Source: Glacieibacterium sp965200405
Lineage (GTDB): Bacteria; Pseudomonadota; Alphaproteobacteria; Sphingomonadales; Sphingomonadaceae
Direction of reading: 5' to 3'
Assembly (NCBI RefSeq): GCF_965200405.1
Contig: NZ_OZ241356.1
Coordinates: 1,364,001 to 1,428,000 of the forward strand
DNA: 64,000 bases
Shown: piece by piece, positions 17,655 to 26,515 of the stretch
Layout of the letters: each line of letters begins with the position of its first letter
How positions within the stretch are numbered: the first letter of the stretch is position 1
Notes under the pieces: generated by a model
The model's database searches: none
Seen by the model: the letters and a program-made list of their open reading frames with translations, nothing else
Told to the model about the DNA's origin: nothing
Position numbers and translations under genes: made by a program

Positions 17655-19058
17655 GTGAGCGCCGTGCCCCGTCCGCCCCGCATCCCGCGCCTGCTGGCGA
17701 CGCTGTGTGCCGTCGCGTTGTTGTCGGTGCCCGCCGTGGCGCAGGACGATAACGCGGGCGGGCCGTCGATCCTGCGCGATGCCGAGACCGAGACATTCTT
17801 CCGCGATCTGTCGAAGCCGTTGATCATCGCTGCCGGGCTCGACCCGCGCAATGTGCAGGTGATCCTGATCAATGATCCATCGATCAACGCCTTCGCGGCT
17901 GGCGGGCAGAACGTCTTTATCCACTCCGGGCTGCTGATTGCGGCGGACAATGCCAACCAGTTGCAAGGTGTCATCGCGCACGAGCTCGGACATGTCGCCG
18001 CCGGCCATCTGGTGCGCTTCAACGAAGGCGCCGGGCCGGCCACCAACATCTCGATCATGTCGCTGGTGCTGGCGGCAGCCGCGGTCGCGGTGGGCGCGCC
18101 GACAGCCGGCATGGCGTTGTTGTCGGGCGGCCTGACCGCGGCACAGGGCAAGTTCCTGGCATTCAGCCGCGATACCGAGAGCCGGGCCGACGCGGCGGGC
18201 GCCAAGTACCTCAGCACCGCGCATATCAGCGGCAAAGGCTCGATCGAGTTCTTCAACAAGCTGTTGGGGCAGGAGTACCGGCTGGCGATCAAGCAGGACA
18301 ATGAATACGACCGCACCCATCCGCTCGACGGCACGCGGATCGCCAATCTGGAGGCGCAGTACAAGGCCGACCCGGCGTGGAACAACCCGGTCGATCCGGC
18401 ACTGCAGGCGCGCTTCCTGCGCATCAAGGGCAAGCTGATCGGCTATATCGAGGAGCCGCCACGGGTCCTGCAACGCTATCCCGAGAGCGATGGATCGGAG
18501 CCGGCGCACTACGCCCGCGCCTATGCCTATCACCGCAGCGCCTATCCGGATGCGGCGCAGCGCGAGGTCGACAAGCTGTTGGCCTTGCACCCGGCGGACC
18601 CGTTCTACCTCGAGTTGAAGGGCCAGATGCTGCTGGAGAATGGCGGCCCGGCAGAGGCGATCCCGGTGCTGCGCAAGGCGGTCGCCGCCGATCCCAACGA
18701 GCCGCTGATCGCGACGTTGCTGGGCCATGCGCTGATCTCCACCGACAATGACAAGGACTTCGCCGAGGCCGAGCCGATCCTGAAGAAGGCGATCGCGCAG
18801 GACCGCGAGAACCCGTTCGCCTGGTACCAGCTTGGCGTCGTCTATGACCGCCTGCACGACGAGCCGCGGGCGGCGCTGGCGCAGGCCGAGAGCTTCAACC
18901 TGTCGGGCCAGGTCAAGAGTGCGGCGGCCAAGGCGCGCTATGCCCGCGCCGGCCTGCCGCAGGGCAGCCGCGACTGGCTGCGCGCCGACGACATCGCCGA
19001 GGCGTCGTGCGGCGAGCTCGGCAACCGCAAGCTGTACAAGAAAAAAGACGCATGCTGA
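17655..19058 (+). CDS. M48 family metalloprotease with TPR repeats (BepA/LoiP-like)
   Basis: 467 residues. A Sec signal peptide (1-29, cleavage after AVAQ) leads to a periplasmic M48 domain with HELGH at 109-113 and the downstream Glu in TESRADAAG. From about 275 on there are tetratricopeptide repeats (AYAYHRSAYPDAAQREVDKLL, then ENPFAWYQLGVVYDRL). This layout is that of BepA-type proteases that check outer-membrane protein and LPS-transporter assembly. GTG at 17655 is the start. The stop overlaps the DsbA-like gene by 7 nt, suggesting one periplasmic quality-control operon. Confidence 0.9.
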   Translation: MSAVPRPPRIPRLLATLCAVALLSVPAVAQDDNAGGPSILRDAETETFFRDLSKPLIIAAGLDPRNVQVILINDPSINAFAAGGQNVFIHSGLLIAADNANQLQGVIAHELGHVAAGHLVRFNEGAGPATNISIMSLVLAAAAVAVGAPTAGMALLSGGLTAAQGKFLAFSRDTESRADAAGAKYLSTAHISGKGSIEFFNKLLGQEYRLAIKQDNEYDRTHPLDGTRIANLEAQYKADPAWNNPVDPALQARFLRIKGKLIGYIEEPPRVLQRYPESDGSEPAHYARAYAYHRSAYPDAAQREVDKLLALHPADPFYLELKGQMLLENGGPAEAIPVLRKAVAADPNEPLIATLLGHALISTDNDKDFAEAEPILKKAIAQDRENPFAWYQLGVVYDRLHDEPRAALAQAESFNLSGQVKSAAAKARYARAGLPQGSRDWLRADDIAEASCGELGNRKLYKKKDAC

Positions 19059-19828
19059 CCCATATCAAAAACTGGAACAACGAGATGCGCGGTGCCGTGG
19101 CCATAGCGGGAGTGTTGGGGGTGGCCGTCGTTGCGCTGCTGATTGGCGGACGCGCGAGCAGCGACCCGGCGGCCGGGGTCAACACCAAGGATCGCGCCGC
19201 GATCGAGGCGATCGTCCACGACTACATCATGGCGCACCCGGAGATCATCCCGGAGGCGATCAACGGCATGCAGTCGCGCGAGGTCGTCAAGCTGATCGAG
19301 AACAACCGCAAGGAGATCGAGACCCCCTATGCCGGGGCCTTCGCGGGTGATCCGCAGGGCGACGTCAAGCTGGTGGTGTTCTTCGACTACGCCTGCCCCT
19401 ATTGCCGCGCCGCGCACAAGGACGTGCAGCGGCTGCTGGCGGACGACAAGAAGTTGAAGGTCGTGTTCCGCGACTTCCCGGTGTTGTCAGATGCATCGAC
19501 CGAAGCGGCGATGGCGAGCCTGTCGGCAGCGGCGCAGGGCCGCTACGTCGGCTTCCATGACCGCATGTTCGAGGAAGCAGGCAAGCTCAGCCACGAGCGC
19601 ACCGTCGCTACCGTGCGCAGCGCCGGGCTGAACGAGCTGCGCACCGCCAAGGACCTGAGCGCGCCGGCGTTGCGTGCCGAGGTCAAGAAGAACCTCGACC
19701 TCGGCCGGGCGCTGGGGCTGACCGGTACACCGAGCTATATCGTCGGCAATCGCATCCTGTCGGGCGCCGTTGGTTACGATGCGCTCAAGACCGCCATCGC
19801 GGAGGCACGCGCGGGTAAGAAGGCGTGA
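19052..19828 (+). CDS. DsbA-like thiol:disulfide oxidoreductase (membrane-anchored)
   Basis: 258 residues. One N-terminal transmembrane anchor (about 14-33), a helical segment resembling the ScsC/Com1 N-terminal domain (DYIMAHPEIIPEAINGM), then a thioredoxin fold with CPYC at 115-118 and the cis-proline loop in LTGTPSY. The family oxidises or isomerises disulfides in the periplasm. It overlaps the upstream M48 gene and the downstream membrane gene (GTGA), so the three form a tight operon. DsbB is not in the window. Confidence 0.9.
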   Translation: MLTHIKNWNNEMRGAVAIAGVLGVAVVALLIGGRASSDPAAGVNTKDRAAIEAIVHDYIMAHPEIIPEAINGMQSREVVKLIENNRKEIETPYAGAFAGDPQGDVKLVVFFDYACPYCRAAHKDVQRLLADDKKLKVVFRDFPVLSDASTEAAMASLSAAAQGRYVGFHDRMFEEAGKLSHERTVATVRSAGLNELRTAKDLSAPALRAEVKKNLDLGRALGLTGTPSYIVGNRILSGAVGYDALKTAIAEARAGKKA

Positions 19829-20550
19829 CCGGGTCCAGACTGAACGTGCCGCTGGCGCTGCGCCGCATCGCGCAGGGTTTCTGGTTCGACTTCGCGCCGA
19901 TCGTCACCCTCGGGTTCGGGATGGTTACTTTACCCGGGATCATCGGGGCGCTGGTGCCGCCCGCGAGCAGCGGCGGCACGGTGATGGCGGTGGTGTCCGG
20001 ACTGCTGGCAGCGCTGTTCGTCACCATCGTCAGCCACGGCGTCGTCGCGCGGCTGGCGGGCAAGCCGCTCGATGCGGGGGCCTTCGTATCGCAGGGCATC
20101 GTCGCGTCGCCGCCGGGGTTCAGCGTCGCTCTGCTGATCGGCGCGTTCACCGTGCTGATCGCGATCATCGGATTGCTCGGCGCATTGGCCTGGCCGCCGG
20201 CGCGCACCATCGCCATCGCGACCGGCGCCGTCCTGGTGCTGATGCTGCTACCGGCCATGCCCGCGGCGCTGGCGGAGCGCTTGCCACCGCTGGTCGCTCT
20301 GCAACGCGGCCTGGAGATGACGCGCGGCGCCCGCAGCGCCATCGTCGTGATCGCGCTGATCGCGATCTTCACCTTCGGCCCGACGTGGCTGCTGCTGGAG
20401 GCGCTGGTACGGAACATCGAGCCGGGCGCGGCGCCCAGCTTCGCCAGCCCCGGCCTGTGGCTGCGCGCCTTGTACGCGCTGATCGCGTCGAGCGTCGCGG
20501 CGGTCGTGCCGGGCGTGATCTACGTCGGGCTGCTCGAACCCCGCCGCTAG
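19825..20550 (+). CDS. Membrane protein of unknown function
   Basis: 241 residues with about five or six hydrophobic segments (roughly 20-42, 50-70, 100-125, 130-148, 170-190, 212-235). I do not recognise a family with confidence. The repeated pattern of long hydrophobic stretches around a central loop (ALQRGLEMTRGARSAIVV) recalls YciC/DUF-type integral membrane proteins with glycerophosphoryl-diester-like membrane domains. GTG at 19825 overlaps the DsbA-like stop. It ends the operon and is followed by a palindromic repeat element. Confidence 0.7.
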   Translation: MTGSRLNVPLALRRIAQGFWFDFAPIVTLGFGMVTLPGIIGALVPPASSGGTVMAVVSGLLAALFVTIVSHGVVARLAGKPLDAGAFVSQGIVASPPGFSVALLIGAFTVLIAIIGLLGALAWPPARTIAIATGAVLVLMLLPAMPAALAERLPPLVALQRGLEMTRGARSAIVVIALIAIFTFGPTWLLLEALVRNIEPGAAPSFASPGLWLRALYALIASSVAAVVPGVIYVGLLEPRR

Positions 20551-20569
20551 AGCTCGCCGAACTGCTGCT

Positions 20570-20670
20570 CCCCTCCCGGAACGGGAGGGGACGGGGGTGG
20601 GACTTCGCATAAACCCCGGCTGCCGACCTCGTGGCAGACCCACCCCTAGCCCCTCCCGTTCCGGGAGGGG
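20570..20670. repeat. Intergenic inverted-repeat element
   Basis: Two 21-nt palindromic blocks (20570-20590 and 20650-20670), each of form CCCCTCCCG...CGGGAGGGG, lie in inverse orientation. Flanking GGGGTGGG/CCCACCCC boxes extend the arms, and a small CTGCC...GGCAG hairpin is at the centre. It separates convergent transcripts (membrane protein, rpsD). It could serve as a terminator, but the design looks like a mobile palindromic repeat. Confidence 0.75.
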
Positions 20671-20746
20671 GACAGGCAGCGTCCCCTAAAGAAAATGCCG
20701 CCCCGGCGAACCGGGACGGCATTCGGTAATTCGGTCGTGAAAGCGA

Positions 20747-21358
20747 TTAGCGCGAGTAGAACTCGACGACCAGATTCGGTTCCATCTTCACCGGGTAAGG
20801 CACTTCGTCGAGGGTCGGGACGCGGACGTAGGTCGCCTTGGGACCCTCGACTGCGACATATTCCGGCGTCTCGCGCTCGGACAGGCCCTGGGCTTCGATG
20901 ACCAGTGCCATGTCCTTGGCCTTGCTGCCGAGCTCGACGACGTCGCCAGGATAGACCTTGGCGGAGGCGATGTTGCAGCGGCGGCCGTTGACGATGATGT
21001 GGCCGTGGTTGACGATCTGGCGCGCGGCGAAGATCGTCGGGACGAACTTGGCGCGATAGACCACCATGTCGAGACGCTGCTCGAGCAGGCCGATCAGGTT
21101 CTGCGAGGTGTCGCCCTTCATGCGGACGGCCTCGGCGTAGGTGGCGCGGAACTGCTTTTCGGTGACGTCGCCGTAATAGCCCTTGAGCTTCTGCTTGGCC
21201 TTCAGCTGGATGCCGAAGTCGCTGAGCTTGCCCTTGCGACGCTGGCCGTGCTGGCCTGGGCCGTATTCGCGCTTGTTGACGGGCGACTTGGGACGGCCCC
21301 AGATGTTCTCGCCCATCCGGCGGTCGAGCTTGTGCTTCGAAGTTGTACGCTTGGTCAA
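20747..21358 (-). CDS. rpsD: Ribosomal protein S4
   Basis: 203 residues; primary 16S rRNA binder of the 30S body. KLDRRMGENIWGRPKSPVNKREYGPGQHGQRRK is unmistakable when read in pieces (for example GRPKSPVNKREYGPGQ), and the S4 RNA-binding domain spans about 92-155. No ATG is near the conserved start; I choose TTG 21358 (MTKRTTSKHKL), which matches the usual length. Another TTG four codons earlier (21370) is also open. A monocistronic unit divergent from rpoZ. Confidence 0.95.
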   Translation of the reverse strand: MTKRTTSKHKLDRRMGENIWGRPKSPVNKREYGPGQHGQRRKGKLSDFGIQLKAKQKLKGYYGDVTEKQFRATYAEAVRMKGDTSQNLIGLLEQRLDMVVYRAKFVPTIFAARQIVNHGHIIVNGRRCNIASAKVYPGDVVELGSKAKDMALVIEAQGLSERETPEYVAVEGPKATYVRVPTLDEVPYPVKMEPNLVVEFYSR

Positions 21359-21517
21359 AAGTTGTTCCAATTGCTGAACGCGACGGAAGTGTCGCTTCCC
21401 CAGTACCGCACCGCATCGCCGTCAGGGGATGCGCGGCGCCTGCTTCACCGGGGGTGCAGGGCCAATTGCGAAGCGGGTCCGTTAGCCGCGAGGAGGGCGC
21501 CGGTCAAGCTGGAATCA

Positions 21518-21546
21518 TTGACTCTGCGGACTGCTGACGCTAGCTA
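21518..21546 (+). promoter_or_regulatory. Possible rpoZ promoter
   Basis: TTGACT at 21518-21523, a 17-nt spacer and TAGCTA at 21541-21546. The -35 is strong, the -10 weak. The 5'-leader would be short before ATG 21579. The 220-nt gap between rpsD and rpoZ shows no open frame; I see no other feature in it. Confidence 0.35.
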
Positions 21547-21578
21547 GCCGCCTTTCCAGAATACCCCCGGAGTATGCC

Positions 21579-21920
21579 ATGGCGCGCGTCACAGTCGAAG
21601 ATTGCGTCGACAAGATCCCCAACCGTTTCGAACTGGTGCTCGCTGCCGGCCAGCGCGCTCGCCAGATTTCCAGCGGTGGCGAACTCACCGTCGACCGCGA
21701 TCGCGACAAGAACCCCGTCGTCGCCCTGCGTGAAATCGCCGAGCAGACCGTCTCGCCGGCCGTCCTGCACGAGTCGCTGGTCGCCTCGATGCAGCGCGTC
21801 ATTGCCGATAACGACGACACGCCGGATGCCGTCGGTTCGCTCGCTGCGTCTGCCGAGGCGCTGCGTCTGACTGCCGCCCAGCCACCGCGCAACCAGAACA
21901 TGGGCCCTGACTACGAGTAA
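21579..21920 (+). CDS. rpoZ: RNA polymerase omega subunit
   Basis: 113 residues; small subunit that helps assemble RNA polymerase and, in many proteobacteria, forms part of a ppGpp site. MARVTVEDCVDKIPNRFEL, AGQRARQI and KNPVVALREIAE are canonical. The ribosome-binding site CCGGAG precedes ATG 21579. The C-terminal 45 residues are variable. It is followed 61 nt later by rsh, the classic rpoZ-spoT arrangement, linking the ppGpp-sensing subunit with its synthetase. Confidence 0.96.
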   Translation: MARVTVEDCVDKIPNRFELVLAAGQRARQISSGGELTVDRDRDKNPVVALREIAEQTVSPAVLHESLVASMQRVIADNDDTPDAVGSLAASAEALRLTAAQPPRNQNMGPDYE

Positions 21921-21981
21921 ACGCCGATACGGCTGAGGTAATCCGGTTGCGCGGCGCACCGCGCCGCGCCACATTAACTTC

Positions 21982-24084
21982 ATGCTCCGCCAGTATGAAC
22001 TCGTCGAACGCGTCAAGGCGTACGACCCAGACGCCGACGAGGACCTGCTCAACCGCGCCTATGTCTTCTCGATGAAGGCGCACGGCTCGCAGTTGCGGGC
22101 CAATGGCGACCCCTATTTCAGCCACCCGATCGAGGTGGCTGGCATCCTCACCGACCTCCGGCTCGACGACGAGACCATCGCCACCGGCATCCTCCACGAT
22201 ACGATCGAGGATACCGTCGCCACGCAAGAGCAGATCGACAAGCTGTTCGGCAAGTCGGTCGGGCGGCTGGTCGACGGCGTCACCAAGCTGTCGAAGATCG
22301 AGGCGCAGACCGAGAACGAGCGCGCGGCCGAGAACCTCCGCAAGTTCCTGCTGGCGATGTCGAACGACATCCGCGTCCTGCTGGTCAAGCTGGCCGACCG
22401 CCTGCACAACATGCGGACGCTGAAGTTCATCCAGTCGGAACCTAAGCGCCGGCGTATCGCCCGCGAGACGATGGACATCTATGCGCCGCTTGCCGAGCGC
22501 ATCGGCATGTACGGCTTCATGGACGAGCTCAACGAACTGGCGTTCGCCCAGCTCGAGCCCGAGGGCTATGCCCTGATCCTGAAGCGGCTGGAGAGCCTGC
22601 GTGCCGGCGGCGGCGACGTGGTGGCGCGGATCACCAGCGGGATCCAGCTGCTGCTCGGCCAGAACGGCATCGAGGCGGAGGTCTATGGCCGCGAGAAGCG
22701 CCCGTTCTCGATCTGGAAAAAGATGCAGGACAACCAGGTCGCCTTCGAGGCGCTGTCCGACGTCATGGCGTTCCGGGTTATCGTCCAGTCGCCCGCCGAC
22801 TGCTACCGCGCCCTCGGCGTCATCCACCAGCGCTGGCCGACGGTGCCCGGGCGCTTCAAGGACTTCATCTCGACGCCGAAGCGCAACGGCTACCGCTCAC
22901 TCCACACCACGGTGCGGCACAGCGACATGCGCATCGAGATCCAGATCCGCGACGCCGTCATGCACCGCGAGGCCGAGCTCGGGCTGGCCGCGCACTGGGC
23001 CTACAAGCAGGGCGAGGAGGGTGCCGCGGCGCGCGAGAGCTACCCCTGGCTCAACGACCTGCTCGAGATACTGGAGCATGCCGCCTCGCCGGAGGAGTTG
23101 CTGGAGCACACGCGCATGGCGATGTTCCAGGACCAGGTCTTCGTCTTCACCCCAAAGGGCGCGCTGCAGCAGTTGCCGCGCGGCTCGACTCCGGTCGATT
23201 TCGCCTATCAACTGCATTCGGAGATCGGTGACACCTGCGTTGGCGCCAAGGTCAACGGCCGCGTCATGCCGCTGCGCACCCGGCTGGTGAACGGCGACCA
23301 GGTCGAGATCCTGCGCTCCAAGATCCGCGCGCCCGATCCGGCGTGGGACAGCTTTGTCGTTACCGCCAAGGCGCGCGCCGCCGTCCGCCGCTCCGTCCGC
23401 GCCCGCGACCGCGACGCGCAACTGACCATGGGACGGCAGCTATTCGACGCCGCGGTCAAGCGCTTCAAGCTGCCCGAGCACGACGACGAGGTTGCCGCCG
23501 CGCTGGTCGCCCTCAAGCTGCCCGATCGCGCCGCGCTGTACATCGCGCTCGCCCGCCAGACGATCGGCGACCTGGCGCTGCGCGAGGCGCTGTCACCCGG
23601 CTCGACGCTGGGCAGCAAGCGCGGTCGCAAGCCCAAGCCGGTCCCGGTCGCCGCCATCCCGATCAAGGGCCTCAGCCCCGGCGCGGCGTTCACGCTTGGC
23701 GATTGCTGCCACCCCGTGCCCGGCGACCGCATCGCCGGGGTCAGCCGCCCGGGTACCGGCGTCGAGGTCCACCGCATCGACTGCGCGACTTTGGAGCACG
23801 AGGCCGGCGAGTGGCTCGATCTCGCCTGGGACGCGAACAGCGGCGGCGCTATAGCGCGGGTATCGACGGTCGTCCACAACCAGCCCGGAAGTCTCGCCGC
23901 AGTCGCCAGCATCATCGCGCACCACAGCGGCAACATCGTCAACTTGGCGCTGAAGGACCGCGACCGCGAGTTTCACACCAACATCATCGACGTCGAGGTC
24001 GCCGACCTGGCGCAACTGACAGCGATCATCGCCGCGCTGCGCAGCGCGCCCGCGGTGGTATCGGTGGAGCGGGTCAAGGCTTGA
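21982..24084 (+). CDS. rsh: Bifunctional (p)ppGpp synthetase/hydrolase (Rsh/SpoT)
   Basis: 700 residues; long RelA/SpoT homologue that makes and degrades the stringent-response alarmone. The HD hydrolase domain has HPIEVAGIL and HDTIEDT near residue 73. The synthetase domain carries RVIVQSPADCYRALGVIHQRW and FKDFISTPKRNGYRSLHT near 290-310. TGS (about 385-445; VFTPKGALQQLPRGSTPVDFAY) and a C-terminal ACT domain (about 625-700) follow. Both catalytic domains keep their motifs, as expected for the single Rsh of alphaproteobacteria. A G/C hairpin follows the stop. Confidence 0.96.
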   Translation: MLRQYELVERVKAYDPDADEDLLNRAYVFSMKAHGSQLRANGDPYFSHPIEVAGILTDLRLDDETIATGILHDTIEDTVATQEQIDKLFGKSVGRLVDGVTKLSKIEAQTENERAAENLRKFLLAMSNDIRVLLVKLADRLHNMRTLKFIQSEPKRRRIARETMDIYAPLAERIGMYGFMDELNELAFAQLEPEGYALILKRLESLRAGGGDVVARITSGIQLLLGQNGIEAEVYGREKRPFSIWKKMQDNQVAFEALSDVMAFRVIVQSPADCYRALGVIHQRWPTVPGRFKDFISTPKRNGYRSLHTTVRHSDMRIEIQIRDAVMHREAELGLAAHWAYKQGEEGAAARESYPWLNDLLEILEHAASPEELLEHTRMAMFQDQVFVFTPKGALQQLPRGSTPVDFAYQLHSEIGDTCVGAKVNGRVMPLRTRLVNGDQVEILRSKIRAPDPAWDSFVVTAKARAAVRRSVRARDRDAQLTMGRQLFDAAVKRFKLPEHDDEVAAALVALKLPDRAALYIALARQTIGDLALREALSPGSTLGSKRGRKPKPVPVAAIPIKGLSPGAAFTLGDCCHPVPGDRIAGVSRPGTGVEVHRIDCATLEHEAGEWLDLAWDANSGGAIARVSTVVHNQPGSLAAVASIIAHHSGNIVNLALKDRDREFHTNIIDVEVADLAQLTAIIAALRSAPAVVSVERVKA

Positions 24085-24088
24085 CCCT

Positions 24089-24112
24089 CCCTCCCCCCCG
24101 CCGGGGGGAGGG
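24089..24112. terminator. Hairpin between convergent rsh and CsgG-like gene
   Basis: A perfect 10-bp stem CCCTCCCCCC/GGGGGGAGGG with loop CGCC fills most of the 34-nt gap between two convergent stop codons. No T-tract, so termination is only likely. Confidence 0.45.
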
Positions 24113-24118
24113 CGAGAG

Positions 24119-25090
24119 TTACCGCGCGACTTCGATCGAGGCTTCGGCGACCCAACCCTTGGTGCCGAGTTCGTCCTCGACTTCCCAGAAGCCGGCCTGT
24201 TTCTTGCCGGTCGGGTACAGCATCGCGCCGGGATCGAGCATCTTCAGCATCTTCGCCTTGATGCCTGGGGCAGCCAGCATCCGGCCCGGGCGCTTCATCG
24301 ACACCGCCTTCTCGGCCTGCGGCTGCGAGGTGTAGGCGCTCAACTCCTGGATGTTGGAGACCATCTTGGCATAGGCGTCGAGGTACGCCAGCGCGACGAC
24401 CTGGCCGAGTTCGGTGTTGTCATAACCGCTGGCACCACCCGCCGCGAGGGCGCCGCCGCCGAACAGCCCGCCGCCGCCACCGAAGCCGAGATCGGTCTTC
24501 CTGGCCTGGCCCTCGGAAACGAACTCCTCCGACGACTTGTTGTTGACGACGTTGAGCACGACGTTGGCCGAGCGCTTCTTCAGGTTGATGCCGCCGACCA
24601 GGCCGCCGACGGTGCCGCCCATCAGCCCGCCGACCAGGCCGCCGATGTTGAGGCCGCCCTTGTTGTTGTTGCCGGTGACGATGTCGGGGATGACGGTGAA
24701 GTCCGCCTCCATCATCTGTCCCTTGCCGATGGTGCCGCCGCGCCGCATTTCGCCGCCCGCTGCCAGGCCGCGCTCACGCTCCATGGCTTCCATGCCGCGC
24801 GCGCTGCGATTGACCAGCCGGAAGCACTTCGACTTCTGGACATAGACGCGGATCAGCGCCTCGGGCGAGCCGAGGCCGAGGCCGCCCCACCACTTCGTTT
24901 CCGGTTCCGACAGGGCCAGCGTGCCCATTGGCCGGGGACAGGTCGGCAATTGCGCCTGTGCGTTGGCGCGGGTCGATTCAGCCGTCTTGCCGGCCTTGGA
25001 ATTGATCTGCGCGTTGGCGGGCAGGCTGCCGCCGAGCATCGCGATGCTGATTGCCGCGGCCACGATGCCGCGCGTGGTGGTCAAAGACAT
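24119..25090 (-). CDS. CsgG/HfaB-like exported protein
   Basis: 323 residues. A Sec signal peptide (about 1-28, ending ANAQ) leads to a domain resembling CsgG-type outer-membrane assembly proteins: LIRVYVQKSKCFRLVNRS, then ARGMEAMERERGL, DFTVIPDIV and a glycine-rich segment GGLVGGLMGGTVGGLVGG. The C-terminus (about 285-320; LYPTGKKQAGFWEVEDELGTKGWV) looks like an SH3-like domain. There is no lipobox Cys, unlike CsgG. ATG 25090 follows GGGGAGA. No curli or holdfast genes are adjacent, so its role is open; it may support an envelope secretion channel. Confidence 0.7.
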   Translation of the reverse strand: MSLTTTRGIVAAAISIAMLGGSLPANAQINSKAGKTAESTRANAQAQLPTCPRPMGTLALSEPETKWWGGLGLGSPEALIRVYVQKSKCFRLVNRSARGMEAMERERGLAAGGEMRRGGTIGKGQMMEADFTVIPDIVTGNNNKGGLNIGGLVGGLMGGTVGGLVGGINLKKRSANVVLNVVNNKSSEEFVSEGQARKTDLGFGGGGGLFGGGALAAGGASGYDNTELGQVVALAYLDAYAKMVSNIQELSAYTSQPQAEKAVSMKRPGRMLAAPGIKAKMLKMLDPGAMLYPTGKKQAGFWEVEDELGTKGWVAEASIEVAR

Positions 25091-25211
25091 GCCATTCTCC
25101 CCGTTGCCCGAGGGCGCCATTATCTCAACGGGCGTGTAAATGCTACCGCCGACGCAACGATGCGGCACTTTTCCGAATGTACCGAAGGCGACGACATGCT
25201 AGGCGGCGTGG

Positions 25212-25790
25212 ATGACCGATGCCGATATCCTCGCCGAGTTTCGCGCCGCCGAAGCGCTGCTGGAGGGGCATTTCATCCTGTCCTCCGGACTGCGCAGCTC
25301 GCGCTACCTGCAATGCGCACGCGTCCTGATGGACCCGGCGCGCGCCGCCCGGCTGGTGGCCGCGCTGGTCGCGAAGCTACCGCACGAGGCGCGGGCCGCG
25401 ACTGCCGTCGTCGCTCCGGCGATGGGCGGGGTCATTGTCGGCTATGAGGTGGCTCGCCAACTGGGCATCGAGTCCTTGTTCGTCGAGCGTCCAGCCGGCG
25501 TATTCGAACTCCGCCGCGGCTTCCGCCTGACGCTCGGCCAGCCGGTGCTGATGGTCGAGGACGTCGTCACCACCGGCCTCAGTTCGCGCGAAGCGATTGC
25601 GGCGATCGAGGGGGCGGGCGGCAAGGTCGTCGCCGGCGCCTGCCTCGTCGACCGCTCGAACGGCAAGGCCGACATCGGCGTGCCGCTGACCGCGCTGATC
25701 CGCCTCGACGTGCCGACCTACGCTGCCGACGCGCTGCCCCCTGAGCTGGCAGCGATCCCCGCGGTCAAGCCCGGGAGCCGGGCGGCATGA
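25212..25790 (+). CDS. pyrE: PyrE, orotate phosphoribosyltransferase
   Basis: 192 residues; transfers phosphoribosyl from PRPP to orotate in UMP synthesis. SGLRSSRYLQCARVL at the N-terminus and the PRPP loop VEDVVTTG (115-122) are diagnostic. It begins a compact plus-strand operon pyrE-pdxJ-acpS-lepB, each member overlapping or touching the next. The start ATG 25212 lacks a strong ribosome-binding site. The 121-nt gap to the divergent CsgG-like gene must hold both promoters. Confidence 0.95.
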   Translation: MTDADILAEFRAAEALLEGHFILSSGLRSSRYLQCARVLMDPARAARLVAALVAKLPHEARAATAVVAPAMGGVIVGYEVARQLGIESLFVERPAGVFELRRGFRLTLGQPVLMVEDVVTTGLSSREAIAAIEGAGGKVVAGACLVDRSNGKADIGVPLTALIRLDVPTYAADALPPELAAIPAVKPGSRAA

Positions 25791-26515
25791 AGCGCCTGCG
25801 TCTCGGGGTCAACATCGACCATGTCGCGACCATCCGGAACGCGCGCGGCGGGCTGCATCCCGACCCGGTGCGTGCTGCGGCGATCGCGACCGAGGCTGGT
25901 GCGGACGGCGTCACGGCGCATCTGCGCGAAGATCGGCGGCACATCACCGACGGCGATATCGACCGGCTGATGGCCGAGCTAACGCTGCCGCTCAACCTCG
26001 AGATGGCGGCGACGATGGAGATGCTCGACATCGCGCTGGTCCACCGCCCGCACGCCGCCTGCATTGTGCCGGAGCGTCGCGAGGAGCGCACCACCGAGGG
26101 TGGCCTCGATGCGGCCGGGCAGCACAACAGCCTGACGCCGTTCGTCGGGCGGCTGCGCGAGGCCGGCATCCGTGTCAGCCTGTTCGTCGCGCCCGATCGT
26201 CGCCAGATGGAGGCCGCCGCTCGCCTGGGGGTACCGGTGGTCGAATTGCACACCGGGCCCTACGCCCATGACGCCGGCGAGCGCGAACTTGATCGATTGC
26301 GCGATGCCGCGGAATACGGTGCCGGCCTTGGCCTGGAAATCCACGCCGGGCACGGGCTGACCTTCGACAATGTCGGGCTGGTGGCAGCGATCCCGCAGTT
26401 GGCGGAGCTCAACATCGGGCATTTCATCATCGGCGAAGCGGTGTTCATCGGTCTTGGCCCGGCCGTGCGCGCCATGCGCGCGGCGATGGACGCGGGACGT
26501 CCGGTAACCGGATGA
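25787..26515 (+). CDS. pdxJ: PdxJ, pyridoxine 5'-phosphate synthase
   Basis: 242-residue TIM-barrel enzyme that condenses 3-amino-1-hydroxyacetone phosphate with deoxyxylulose phosphate to make pyridoxine phosphate. LGVNIDHVATIRNARGG, DGVTAHLREDRRHI, CIVPERREERTTEGG and GHFIIGEAVFIGL are family blocks. It overlaps pyrE by 4 nt and acpS by 4 nt. The pdxJ-acpS pair is conserved in proteobacteria. Confidence 0.97.
   Translation: MKRLRLGVNIDHVATIRNARGGLHPDPVRAAAIATEAGADGVTAHLREDRRHITDGDIDRLMAELTLPLNLEMAATMEMLDIALVHRPHAACIVPERREERTTEGGLDAAGQHNSLTPFVGRLREAGIRVSLFVAPDRRQMEAAARLGVPVVELHTGPYAHDAGERELDRLRDAAEYGAGLGLEIHAGHGLTFDNVGLVAAIPQLAELNIGHFIIGEAVFIGLGPAVRAMRAAMDAGRPVTG

Noticed and set aside
17550..17752. 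Possible small gene after an AAGGAGG on the plus strand near 17555
   Set aside because: The frame runs into the M48 gene in another phase and has no conserved features; the SD-like match is probably chance.
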